The notes under the pieces were generated by a model. That model did no database searches and had not been told where the DNA came from. It saw only the letters and a list, made by a program, of their open reading frames with translations. This document shows positions 1 through 6,945 of a stretch of 18,030 nucleotides of DNA, piece by piece; position 1 is the stretch's first letter; the number at the start of each line of letters is the position of its first letter. Origin of the DNA: an uncultured Oscillospiraceae bacterium (lineage in GTDB: Bacteria; Bacillota; Clostridia; Oscillospirales; Ruminococcaceae); assembly GCA_900555435.1 (NCBI GenBank), contig USLH01000030.1, positions 1-18,030 on the forward strand, read 5' to 3'. A program made the position numbers and the translations under genes.

Positions 1-1195
1 CGTAGTTGGGGTCGCCGGGGTTGTAGTTGACGCCTTCCTTGACCTTGAAGATCTGCACCGGGAAGATGCAGGTCTTTCCTTCGCCCAGCCCGGCCTGTGT
101 GGCTTTCAGCAGGGCTTCCATGACCATCCTTCCCTCAGGGGAGGTGTCGGTGCCGTAGTTGATGGAGGAAAAGGCCACCTGTGCGCCGGCTCTTGTATTC
201 ATAAGGTTCAGGTTGTGGAGGAAAGCTTCCATGGCCTGATAGGTTTCCGTCCGGGTCTCCTCGCCTGCCTTCCGGGCGGCGAAGGACTGAGCTTTCTGCA
301 CATCCGCTTCAGGCAGCCCCAAATCGAGAAGGGCTTCCTTTTCCGCTTCCTGATAGGCAAGGAGATTCTCCATGGTCAGAGGTTCGGAAAGGATAACACC
401 GATTACGGAGGCCTCTGTGCCTTCCAGTAGTAGTTCCAGCGCCTTTCGGAGGTTTTTCCGGTAGGCTTTTTCAAAACTCATGGCAACGCCGGGAGCCATA
501 TAAAAGTCGAAGCTGGGGACGCTCTGACCGCCGTGCTGGTCGTTTTGGTTGCACTGGATAGCGATCTGCGCCAGGGCTGCGTAACTGGTGATGGATCTGG
601 GCTCCCGGACAGCGCCGTGGGCGTTTTCAAACCCGCCATTGAAGAGCTTTTTCAGGTCGATCTGGCAGCAGGTGGTGGTTAGGGTGAGAAAATCCATGTC
701 GTGGATGTGGATGTACCCGTCGATATGGGCACGGGAATGAAGAGGGCTTAAAATGAACAGCTCGTTGAATTCTTTCGCACCCTCGGAGCCGTAGCGGTAC
801 ATGGAGCCCATGGCGGTGTCGCCGTTGATGTTGGCGTTTTCCCGTTTTCCGTCGTTTTCCGAGGCAGAGCGGAAAGTCAGGTTTTCATAGACCTTCATAA
901 GCCGGGTGTCCATTTCCCGGATCCGCTCGGCCCGATAGAGAATGTATTCCTTGGCGGTGCGGGCGTGTCCCCGCTCCACCAGAACTTTTTCCACGGCATC
1001 CTGTATAAATTCAACCGTAGGGACCTCGCCACCGCAGTGATCCTCTACATAGGAAGCGACCTCCTGTGCAAGAGAGAAAGCCGTCTGATAGTCCCGTCCG
1101 CCGCAAACCTGTGCCGCCTTGAAGATGGCGTTTGCGATTTTTTCAATGTTGAAGGGGACTTCCCGGCCGTCTCGTTTCCGGATTTTGGTAATCAT
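1..1195 (-). CDS. nrdD: Anaerobic (class III) ribonucleoside-triphosphate reductase, N-terminal part (partial)
   Basis: Class III ribonucleotide reductase reduces ribonucleoside triphosphates to dNTPs with a glycyl radical, in the cytoplasm of anaerobes. About 398 codons are visible without interruption. The first ~90 residues begin MITKIRKRDGREVPFN and form an ATP-cone allosteric domain. The NrdD catalytic barrel follows, with the stretches ENANINGD, YIHIHDMDF and CNQNDQHGGQS that are typical of the family. The C-terminal part, including the glycyl-radical loop and Cys zinc site, lies beyond base 1. The family is usually above 700 residues, so the gene is cut by the window edge and not truncated. 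The ATG at 1195 is preceded by an AGGAAAGGA ribosome-binding site and lies about 125 nt downstream of a consensus promoter. The activase NrdG is probably further left but is not in view. Identity is very secure. Confidence 0.95.
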   Translation of the reverse strand, partial: MITKIRKRDGREVPFNIEKIANAIFKAAQVCGGRDYQTAFSLAQEVASYVEDHCGGEVPTVEFIQDAVEKVLVERGHARTAKEYILYRAERIREMDTRLMKVYENLTFRSASENDGKRENANINGDTAMGSMYRYGSEGAKEFNELFILSPLHSRAHIDGYIHIHDMDFLTLTTTCCQIDLKKLFNGGFENAHGAVREPRSITSYAALAQIAIQCNQNDQHGGQSVPSFDFYMAPGVAMSFEKAYRKNLRKALELLLEGTEASVIGVILSEPLTMENLLAYQEAEKEALLDLGLPEADVQKAQSFAARKAGEETRTETYQAMEAFLHNLNLMNTRAGAQVAFSSINYGTDTSPEGRMVMEALLKATQAGLGEGKTCIFPVQIFKVKEGVNYNPGDPNY

Positions 1196-1264
1196 TTGCT
1201 GCGTCCTTTCCTGCCCGAAGGGGGCAATTGGAATGCTTGAATTTTATACAGAAAATGGTAGGAA

Positions 1265-1284
1265 ACTATACAAAAAAATACAGT
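1265..1284 (-). promoter_or_regulatory. Imperfect dyad in the nrdD leader, possible operator
   Basis: The 20 bases read ACT-n-TA, an A/T core, then TA-n-AGT, an imperfect inverted repeat in the 5' UTR about 70 bases before the nrdD start. Ribonucleotide reductase genes are often controlled by NrdR through 16-bp boxes of the form ACACTATATnTAGTGT. This site shares the AGT/ACT flanks but is longer and does not match well. I flag it only as a possible operator; chance occurrence in AT-rich leader DNA is a real alternative. Confidence 0.2.
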
Positions 1285-1327
1285 CTGCTGCGTTAAAAAC
1301 CACAGACCATACAAATTCACCTTGTTT

Positions 1328-1356
1328 ATTATAAAACAGAATCCCTTCGATGTCAA
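1328..1356 (-). promoter_or_regulatory. Consensus sigma-A promoter for nrdD
   Basis: On the minus strand the hexamers are TTGACA (1356-1351) and TATAAT (1333-1328), with exactly 17 bp between them, a perfect sigma-A consensus. Transcription should start near 1321, leaving a leader of about 125 nt before the nrdD ATG. The spacer is largely one arm (1341-1352) of the 12-bp inverted repeat that ends the upstream thioesterase operon, so promoter and terminator share DNA. Confidence 0.85.
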
Positions 1357-1398
1357 GGACGGACGGGGTGGAAAACACCGTTTTTTCATCGAAGGGAT
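1341..1398 (-). terminator. Probable terminator hairpin after the acyltransferase-thioesterase operon
   Basis: Bases 1341-1352 and 1387-1398 are a perfect 12-bp inverted repeat (ATCCCTTCGATG and its complement) separated by 34 nt. On the minus strand the hairpin lies just after the thioesterase stop and is followed by TCTGTTTT, a short U-rich tail. A smaller GGTG/CACC hairpin next to a run of six T or A sits inside the loop. The long loop makes it an atypical terminator, but its position between two same-strand genes fits termination. Confidence 0.6.
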
Positions 1399-1413
1399 CG
1401 CTTTTTCGGAAGG

Positions 1414-1899
1414 TCAGAACTGCTCTGCCCGGCGCTGTTTCCGAAGGGCGTTGCGCTTTTGCCCCGCTTCGTATTCCAGCTTTTCCTCCATCGTTTCGGG
1501 AAGGATGCCGGGAACTTCGGTGGGTTTTTCGTTTTCGTCCAGGGCGACCATCACAAGGTATGCCCGGTTGATGAGCCGGCGCATTCCATCCATACTCTCC
1601 ACATACGTCTGCACCCGCACTTCCATGGAGGTGTGTCCCACATAGGTGATCTGACCGAAGAGGACGATGGTATCGTTGACGTGAGCGGCGGCTTTGAATT
1701 GGAGGTTGTCGATGGAGGCGGTGGTCACGTTGCAGTGGGAGTGGCGGCGTGCCACCACGGCGGCGACTACGTCGATCCACTGCATCAGCTGGCCGCCGAA
1801 GAGGCGGTCGTAGCCGTTGATGTGTTCGGGGAGGAGGATCTGCACCTGTTCGGTGCGGGATTCGGCGACGGTTTTCATGGGACGGGTCTCTTCGTTCAT
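1414..1899 (-). CDS. Hotdog-fold acyl-CoA thioesterase
   Basis: A 161-residue protein of the YciA/Acot hotdog thioesterase group, which hydrolyses acyl-CoA to free acid and CoA in the cytoplasm. The hallmark helix region is N28 followed by LFGGQLM (33-39) and WID (41-43), then DNLQF and a beta-sheet segment around FGQITYVGHTSMEV. Length is normal for a single hotdog domain, which works as an oligomer. The last ~35 residues are charged and probably a tail. The ATG at 1899 has an AAAGGA ribosome-binding site; Met8 (1878) is possible but less well placed. It is the last gene of a three-gene operon, 19 bp after the zinc-ribbon membrane protein, and a terminator-like hairpin follows. Acyl chain preference cannot be read from the sequence. 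Linkage to an acyltransferase suggests a lipid or acyl-ester role (inference). Confidence 0.88.
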   Translation of the reverse strand: MNEETRPMKTVAESRTEQVQILLPEHINGYDRLFGGQLMQWIDVVAAVVARRHSHCNVTTASIDNLQFKAAAHVNDTIVLFGQITYVGHTSMEVRVQTYVESMDGMRRLINRAYLVMVALDENEKPTEVPGILPETMEEKLEYEAGQKRNALRKQRRAEQF

Positions 1900-1918
1900 G
1901 GGAAAATCCTTTCTGGGG

Positions 1919-2602
1919 TCAGAAGTGGAACCGGCGGATCACTTCGCTTTTGAATTTCTTTCGGGAGAAGATCGCCATGGCAAGGACGGACAGTGCCGTG
2001 CAGACCGCCGGGGCCGCACAGGTCCAGAGGAGGGTGGCTGCCTTGCAGGCGTAAAGGAGCAGGGGAAGGAACCCTAAGGGCACCATGGCAATGGCATAGC
2101 CGATGTAGGCGTTCCAGAGCATCTTTTTTGCGAAGACCAGCACAGTGAGCAGCAGGGTGGCGACAACGGTCAGGATGGGGATCGCCCAGTTCACTGACCA
2201 TCGGTGGAAGCCCGTGAGCAGATCCATGGCGACCAGCACGCAGGACAGCCCCAGAACGTGCAGAATGATCTTCGCCCCGCCCCGCATCCGGGAGAGGATG
2301 GTGTTCCCCACTAAGAGCCAAAGGTAAAGCAGCGGGATGATGACGAACAGCGACCAGAGCTTCGGGCAGGCGTCCCAGGTCATCCAGTTGATGAAAAGGG
2401 TCAGGATCCCGGTGGCTGCGGAGAGGAAAAGGGCAATGCGGAAAAGGAGGGTGCGGATTTTTTTCAGCTCCGCCTGAGGATAGGCGGGGAAGTAGGGGTT
2501 CGGGATCGGCTCCCCCTCCCCTTGGGGCAGAGGACGGTGGCAGAGAGGACAGCAGAGCTGGCTGTCCGGCAGGGAAACACGGCAGTTTTCACACAGTTTC
2601 AT
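1919..2602 (-). CDS. Zinc-ribbon multi-pass membrane protein (DUF6320-like)
   Basis: A 227-residue protein. The N-terminus holds a compact zinc ribbon, C4-x2-C7 and C18-x2-C21, then a Pro-rich linker. The rest is about six hydrophobic helices (roughly residues 53-75, 82-104, 110-130, 138-158, 165-188 and 192-213), ending in a basic tail. I recognise it as resembling DUF6320 proteins of gut Firmicutes, whose biochemical role I do not know. Its start overlaps the last 14 bases of the upstream acyltransferase gene in another frame, so the two are translationally coupled and probably functionally paired. No good independent ribosome-binding site is seen. It could hold the acyltransferase at the membrane or move a lipid substrate; both are inference. 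Confidence 0.75.
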   Translation of the reverse strand: MKLCENCRVSLPDSQLCCPLCHRPLPQGEGEPIPNPYFPAYPQAELKKIRTLLFRIALFLSAATGILTLFINWMTWDACPKLWSLFVIIPLLYLWLLVGNTILSRMRGGAKIILHVLGLSCVLVAMDLLTGFHRWSVNWAIPILTVVATLLLTVLVFAKKMLWNAYIGYAIAMVPLGFLPLLLYACKAATLLWTCAAPAVCTALSVLAMAIFSRKKFKSEVIRRFHF

Positions 2603-3875
2603 TGGGATACCCCCAGTTGTTGGAATGAATCTCGATCTCCGTCCCGGCGTCCTTTTCGAGGAAGCGGAAAAATTCCCGGATGAAGTCGTTTTCTAAGATG
2701 GTCCGGGTAAAGGAGAAGGTGAGCCGGTCGCCGAAGGTGCAGACCCCGCAGTTGGCGGGGCTTTTGACCGTGGGATAAAGAATCAGCTGGCAGCGCCGCA
2801 CATGGGAAGCCATGTCTTCGGGGAGCTTTAACCGGCCTAAATTTGAGATGGTGATGGTTTTTAAGTTTTCCCCCCGGAAGATAAAGGCTTCTTTCAAAAC
2901 CAGCTTTTTTAACACCAGCGGGACGAATTTTACGGCAAGGTTTTTCTCCAGCCGGACGTTTTCGGCGATCATTTCCTCCAGGCGGGGCTTGGCGCTTTTC
3001 TCCTTCAGTTCCCGGCAGACAGCGGAGAGGATGGCTTCAAAGTCCATGCCCTCCTCCAGATGGACGCAGACGTTGGCCACGCCGAAGAAGTTCCGGAGGG
3101 TCTTGGAGGGGAAGACGCTCCGAAGGTTTACAGGGATGGAAACGGTGACGGGACGCCTTTGCTGGAAGTAACCGTATTCCATCCGGGACTCCCGGATGGA
3201 ATGGATCAGGACGGCGGTCAGGTATTCGGTAATGGTGGCGCCCCGTTTTTTTGCGGCAGCGTGGATCTTTGAAGCGGAAAGGTCTCCGGTGACCACGTTG
3301 TTTCCGAAGGGCTCAAAGGGGGTTCCCTCCAGGCGGAAGGCCTTGGGCTCCTTTTCGTGCTTTGCCTTGGTCGGGCGGTAGTAGCGGTTGAAGCTGTCCT
3401 CCAATTCGTAGCGGCTGGGGTCATCGTCGGGGCGGAGGACAAGCCCTTCGTCCCGGATGGTCTCGCCGGAAAGGAGGAGGTACTGATAGGTCAGGCTTTT
3501 TAAGAATTCCAGCGCACCGGTGCCGTCGGTCAGAGAATGGAACATTTCGACGGACAGGTTGTTCTGATAATAGAGCACCCGGAAGAAGTAACCGTTGCCC
3601 GTCCGGGGATCCAAGGGGGCGCAGGGGTAGACGGTTTCCGGCTGGACTAAGAAGGGCCGTTCGTTCTGGTCAAAAAAGTTCCAGAAAACGCCCCGCCGGA
3701 TCTTTACCTGCAAAAGCGGGTAGCGGCGGAGGGTCAGGTCGGCGGCTTTTTGGAGCAGCTCGGGGTCGATGGTGCGATCCAGCTCTAAGGCGATGCGGAA
3801 AATGGAGGAGTTTTCATTTTTGGTGACCGCCGGAAAAATTTTGGCGGCGTTATCCAAACGGAACCAGCGTTCCAT
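2589..3875 (-). CDS. Condensation-superfamily acyltransferase (alcohol acetyltransferase-like)
   Basis: A 428-residue cytoplasmic protein starting MERWFRLDNAAKIFPAV, typical of the alcohol-acetyltransferase/condensation-domain group that joins an acyl group to a hydroxyl or amine acceptor. The active-site motif of this chloramphenicol-acetyltransferase-like fold appears as FHSLTDG, with H113, D117 and G118. The first position of the usual HHxxxDG motif is Phe, which is common in this group. The reading frame is open upstream to 4061, but I choose the ATG at 3875: it has a GGAAG ribosome-binding site, a TTGAAA-17-TATAAT promoter just upstream that excludes the longer form, and the family-typical N-terminus. 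It is first in the operon and overlaps the zinc-ribbon membrane gene. Natural substrates are unknown. A non-ribosomal-peptide role is unlikely because no carrier-protein domain or gene is nearby. Confidence 0.85.
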   Translation of the reverse strand: MERWFRLDNAAKIFPAVTKNENSSIFRIALELDRTIDPELLQKAADLTLRRYPLLQVKIRRGVFWNFFDQNERPFLVQPETVYPCAPLDPRTGNGYFFRVLYYQNNLSVEMFHSLTDGTGALEFLKSLTYQYLLLSGETIRDEGLVLRPDDDPSRYELEDSFNRYYRPTKAKHEKEPKAFRLEGTPFEPFGNNVVTGDLSASKIHAAAKKRGATITEYLTAVLIHSIRESRMEYGYFQQRRPVTVSIPVNLRSVFPSKTLRNFFGVANVCVHLEEGMDFEAILSAVCRELKEKSAKPRLEEMIAENVRLEKNLAVKFVPLVLKKLVLKEAFIFRGENLKTITISNLGRLKLPEDMASHVRRCQLILYPTVKSPANCGVCTFGDRLTFSFTRTILENDFIREFFRFLEKDAGTEIEIHSNNWGYPNETV

Positions 3876-3923
3876 AGCTTCACTTCCAAACGGGAAAATC
3901 CCGGTAATTTTCGATCCATTCTT

Positions 3924-3952
3924 ATTATACACGAAAAAGCGGCGGCTTTCAA
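3924..3952 (-). promoter_or_regulatory. Sigma-A promoter for the acyltransferase operon
   Basis: On the minus strand, TTGAAA (3952-3947) and TATAAT (3929-3924) are separated by 17 bp. Transcription would start near 3917, about 42 nt before the acyltransferase ATG at 3875. This promoter lies inside the open frame that continues to 4061 and so settles the choice of start codon. Confidence 0.8.
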
Positions 3953-4091
3953 TTTCTTTGCGGATTTTTCCCCGGGGGAGGGAGCGGGAAAAACTGAAAT
4001 CGTTTTCAACAAGGACGGAGGAGAAAACTTCCGGCTTTTTGGAATCCGTTACAAACATCAAAGGAAGACCAGCGAAACAGAAAAGAAAGCG

Positions 4092-4120
4092 TTGCTTTTT
4101 TGCGGCGAATCATGTAAAAT
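4092..4120 (+). promoter_or_regulatory. Sigma-A promoter for the Gfo/Idh/MocA gene
   Basis: TTGCTT (4092-4097) and TAAAAT (4115-4120) with a 17-bp spacer, firing rightwards near 4127. It is divergent from the acyltransferase promoter. The ~140 bases between the two -35 boxes (3953-4091) show no clear operator or structure. Confidence 0.65.
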
Positions 4121-4171
4121 GGAGCAGAATGATTGGGTTTTTCGGAATCGGTAAGAGGGGTTCTGCTTTTG

Positions 4172-5203
4172 ATGGAGAAAAAATACGGAGTCGTCCTGAT
4201 TGGCTGCGGCCATATCGGCCAGGCGCATATCGAAGACATCTATTATCGGGATCCGGTGCGGATCGTAGGCGTGGTGGATTATCACGAGGAAACGGCCCGG
4301 CTCTTCGCCCGGAAATACGGGGCGGAGTCCTGGAGCACGGATTATCACGAATATTTAAAGCGGCCGGACGTGGATATTGTCATCGTCGCCACCTATGCCA
4401 CCACCCATCTGCAGATCGTCAAGGACTGCATTGCGGCGGGAAAGCACGTCCTCTGTGAAAAGCCCATGACGAAGGCGGATCCGGAAGCGGCGAGGGAATT
4501 TTACGAGCTTGCGAAAAAAGCCCCGGTAAAGATCCTCATCGCCCACATCCTGCGGCACAACAGCACCTATAACCGGGTGGCGCAGATGATCCACGACGGA
4601 GCCATCGGCGAGGTGAAGCTGATCCGGATGGCGCAGAACCATCACATCATGAATAAGGCAAGATACGACCGTTTGATGGAGGACTGCCCGCCTTTCGTGG
4701 ACTGTGGCGTCCATTATGTAGATGTGATCCGGTGGTTCACCGGCAGCAACGTCGTTTCCATCGGGGGGCTTGGCGTCCGGATCGGGAAGGAGATCCCGGA
4801 GGGGCACTTTGACTACGGCCTGCTGACCATGACTCTTGAAAACGGGGCGAAAGCCTATTACGAAGCCGGCTGGGCGGAATCGGTAGCCGCCGAGAACCGG
4901 AAGGAATTTGTTGGCACCAAGGGGCGGATCCGTCTGATTCTGCAGTGCGACCGGATGTCCGACCGGGAGGAAGGGGATCTGATCGAATACTACGACGCCG
5001 AGAACAAGGCCTATCACATCATCAACAACCCCAGCGTTTATAAGAATATGTGGGGGCAGCTCTCCTGCCTGATCGGGATGATTGAGGGGAAGGAAGAACC
5101 CAATCCCACGCTGGATGAAGCCTATGAGGCTTTCCGGATTGTGCTGGCGGGTACGAAGGCTTTGAAGGAGAATCGGGTCGTTTCCATGAGCGAGGAACTG
5201 TAA
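4172..5203 (+). CDS. Gfo/Idh/MocA-family NAD(P)-dependent oxidoreductase
   Basis: A 343-residue two-domain dehydrogenase of the inositol/glucose-fructose oxidoreductase superfamily, which oxidises or reduces sugar and cyclitol hydroxyls with NAD(P). The N-terminal Rossmann fold has GxGxxG at G11-G13-G16. The catalytic-lysine motif is E96-K97-P98 in CEKPM. The C-terminal alpha/beta domain contains DCGVHYVDVIRWF, the usual second active-site helix with its His. Length is normal. The ATG at 4172 is preceded by AAGAGGGG; a TTG at 4133 is in frame but nearly at the predicted transcript start, so it is less likely. The gene stands alone between its own promoter and a strong terminator, with no sugar transporter or kinase beside it, so its substrate cannot be inferred. 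Confidence 0.92.
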   Translation: MEKKYGVVLIGCGHIGQAHIEDIYYRDPVRIVGVVDYHEETARLFARKYGAESWSTDYHEYLKRPDVDIVIVATYATTHLQIVKDCIAAGKHVLCEKPMTKADPEAAREFYELAKKAPVKILIAHILRHNSTYNRVAQMIHDGAIGEVKLIRMAQNHHIMNKARYDRLMEDCPPFVDCGVHYVDVIRWFTGSNVVSIGGLGVRIGKEIPEGHFDYGLLTMTLENGAKAYYEAGWAESVAAENRKEFVGTKGRIRLILQCDRMSDREEGDLIEYYDAENKAYHIINNPSVYKNMWGQLSCLIGMIEGKEEPNPTLDEAYEAFRIVLAGTKALKENRVVSMSEEL

Positions 5204-5234
5204 GGCTTCGTTTTTCATTGAATCCAAACGAGAG

Positions 5235-5270
5235 ATCGGGACGCTTTTTGAAAGAGCGTCCCGATTTTTT
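5235..5270 (+). terminator. Rho-independent terminator after the Gfo/Idh/MocA gene
   Basis: A perfect 11-bp stem, ATCGGGACGCT (5235-5245) with AGCGTCCCGAT (5255-5265), a 9-nt loop, then six T. It starts 31 bases after the stop codon. It also lies just past the end of the convergent nitroreductase remnant and may stop transcription from that side weakly. Confidence 0.92.
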
Positions 5271-5278
5271 ACTTTCGG

Positions 5279-5671
5279 TCAGGGGACAAGGTGGATGCGG
5301 CTTTCATCGAAGCGATCCTCCAGCGGGGCGATCTCCAGCCAGACGCCACCTAACCCTAAGCTGTCGGCTTCCAGCCAGAGATTTTCGTTTGCAATACTCA
5401 GGTCGATGGGGGCGTAAGCGGGGAAGCGGCCGTCCTTCCGGTAAGCGGAAACAATGAGGGTGGGAGCGTCTGCGGCACAGCCGGCGTAGGGGCTGGAAGC
5501 GGCGAGAGCTTTGATGGCCTCCCGATTCGTTACAACATAGAACGCTCACGGCTGCTGGTTCCCGGCAGAGGGGGCAGCCATGGCGGCCTTTAAAATTCAA
5601 CGGAGCTTTTCCGGTTTCATGGGTCTCTGCTGATATTTCCGGACGCTGATCCGGTGAAAAATGGCGTCCAT
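5279..5671 (-). pseudogene. Decayed FMN nitroreductase with two in-frame TGA codons
   Basis: Reading from the ATG at 5671, which has a perfect AGGAGG site, gives a recognisable nitroreductase: MDAIFHRISVRKYQ, then AAMAAPSAGNQQP, AFYVVTNREA, SPYAGCAADAP, ENLWLEADSLGLGGVW and a C-terminal RIHLV. These include the N-terminal FMN-phosphate Arg/Ser region and the SAGNQQPW loop. Codon 25 (5597-5599) and codon 42 (5546-5548) are TGA; codon 42 is exactly where the family has Trp in QQPW. The frame is otherwise intact to a TGA at 5279. The product is only 130 codons against about 165-175 in the family: LEIAPLEDR runs straight into FDESRIH, suggesting an in-frame loss of roughly 35-40 codons. Other genes here stop at TGA, so recoding is unlikely. 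It lies 57 bp after the permease, perhaps the end of that operon. Confidence 0.85.
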
Positions 5672-5728
5672 AAAATCCCTCCTGAACGGTTTTTCTTTTA
5701 AAATGCCAGAATGGTATGAACGAATCAA

Positions 5729-6901
5729 CTACGTCCGGCGCAAGGCGTCCGCCGGCGGGAGGGCGGCAGCTTTTTTGGCAGGGTAGGCTCCGAAGAGGGC
5801 GCCGGTCAGCAGGGAGGAGAGAAGACAGATCAGAAAAAGGCGGACAGGGAAGGAATAGGCTCTTCCCAGAAGAAGACAGCCGACAAATCCTGCCAAAAAT
5901 CCTGCCGTCGTCCCCATCAGGCAGCCGCCCAGAGAAAGAAGAAGCGCTTCGGCTAAAAATTCCGCTACAATGGCTCCGGGGGAGGCACCGATGCTTTTCC
6001 GGATCCCCACTTCCCGTGTGCGTTCCCGGACGGAGGAGAGCATCACCGTCATTACCGAAAGCCCCGCTACCAAAAGGCTGATCCCGGCAATCAGGGAGAG
6101 AAGGAGGGTGACGGCGTCGAGAACGCCGGAGAGTTGATCGGTATAGCGCTCAAACCCGTCGGCGGCAGTCGTGCCCTCCTGCCCGAAAAAACGGTCCAGT
6201 GTCCGGAGAAGGAGCTTTGTTTCCCGCTTCGGGTCGGCGGAATCCTTTAAACGGACGGCAATGCGGTCGAAGCTGCGGGTGCCTAAGTCCAATTGAAGGG
6301 CAGTATAGGGCAGATAGACGAAGCCGGGAATCTCCTGTCCCAAAAGGCTTTGGAGGAGACCGCCGCCGGTCTCCACGATGCCGATGACGGTGTAGGTCTC
6401 CTCCCTGTCATTCAGTCGGAGGGAGAGGGCGGATCCCAAAACCTTTCCCTTAAGGGCGAGAGCTTCCGAAAGGGAACGATCCAACAGACAGACCCGGCGG
6501 GCGGCAGAAAGATCGCTGCGGTCAAGCTCCCGGCCGGACAGGAGCGTTAGGGAGACCATCCTCCCGATCTCCGGAGGGACGCCCCAGACCATGGCGGAGG
6601 AAGTGTTCCCCCGGGCGGAGATCTCCGCCGTGCGGCAAAGGAGGGGAGCAGCCTGTTCCACGGAAGGGAGGGACTCTGCAGCTGCCGCAGCGTCTTCGGT
6701 AAGGGGCTGCCCTTCGGAGCGGAGGGTGATGCCGGTAAGGCCAAGGCTTTGGATCTCGCTGCGGACGGAGGCGGCGCCCAGAGAACTGACGGTGCCGATC
6801 AAAAGGACGGAAAAAACGCCCACAGCAACGCCGATGGCAGTGAGAAGCGAGCGGGAGGGCTGGCGGAGGATGCCCCGCCAGGCGGCTTTCAGAGGGTTCA
6901 T
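5729..6901 (-). CDS. MacB/FtsX-type ABC transporter permease
   Basis: A 390-residue permease of the MacB type, which couples cytoplasmic ATP hydrolysis to movement of an extracytoplasmic domain. There is one N-terminal transmembrane helix (about 20-41), an extracytoplasmic MacB periplasmic-core-like domain (about 45-260), then the FtsX domain (about 268-385). The latter has three helices, the coupling segment SSVRERTREVGIRKSIGAS and the C-terminal GAYPAKKAAALPPADALR signature. The start at 6901 has AAAGGAG five bases upstream; an in-frame ATG at 6925 lacks such a site. It follows the adaptor gene by 44 bp on the same strand. No ATPase gene is in this operon, which is unusual because MacB-like permeases normally sit beside or are fused to theirs. 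The divergent ATPase at 8394 is the nearest candidate partner. Confidence 0.88.
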   Translation of the reverse strand: MNPLKAAWRGILRQPSRSLLTAIGVAVGVFSVLLIGTVSSLGAASVRSEIQSLGLTGITLRSEGQPLTEDAAAAAESLPSVEQAAPLLCRTAEISARGNTSSAMVWGVPPEIGRMVSLTLLSGRELDRSDLSAARRVCLLDRSLSEALALKGKVLGSALSLRLNDREETYTVIGIVETGGGLLQSLLGQEIPGFVYLPYTALQLDLGTRSFDRIAVRLKDSADPKRETKLLLRTLDRFFGQEGTTAADGFERYTDQLSGVLDAVTLLLSLIAGISLLVAGLSVMTVMLSSVRERTREVGIRKSIGASPGAIVAEFLAEALLLSLGGCLMGTTAGFLAGFVGCLLLGRAYSFPVRLFLICLLSSLLTGALFGAYPAKKAAALPPADALRRT

Positions 6902-6945
6902 GCGGGCTCCTTTCTTAAAGCGCATTCGACGGAAAAAGTGAAGGC

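Noticed and set aside
3876..4061. 62-codon N-terminal extension of the acyltransferase (open frame from 4061)
   Set aside because: A TTGAAA-17-TATAAT promoter lies inside it, the ATG at 3875 has a ribosome-binding site, and the family N-terminus begins there.
4355..5227. 290-codon minus-strand frame opposite the Gfo/Idh/MocA gene
   Set aside because: The plus-strand protein has all family motifs; the antisense one has none.
5279..5671. Selenocysteine at the TGA codons of the nitroreductase
   Set aside because: One TGA replaces a conserved Trp and the other sits in a helix, no SECIS-like stem was evident just after either, and the gene also has an apparent deletion, so decay is simpler.
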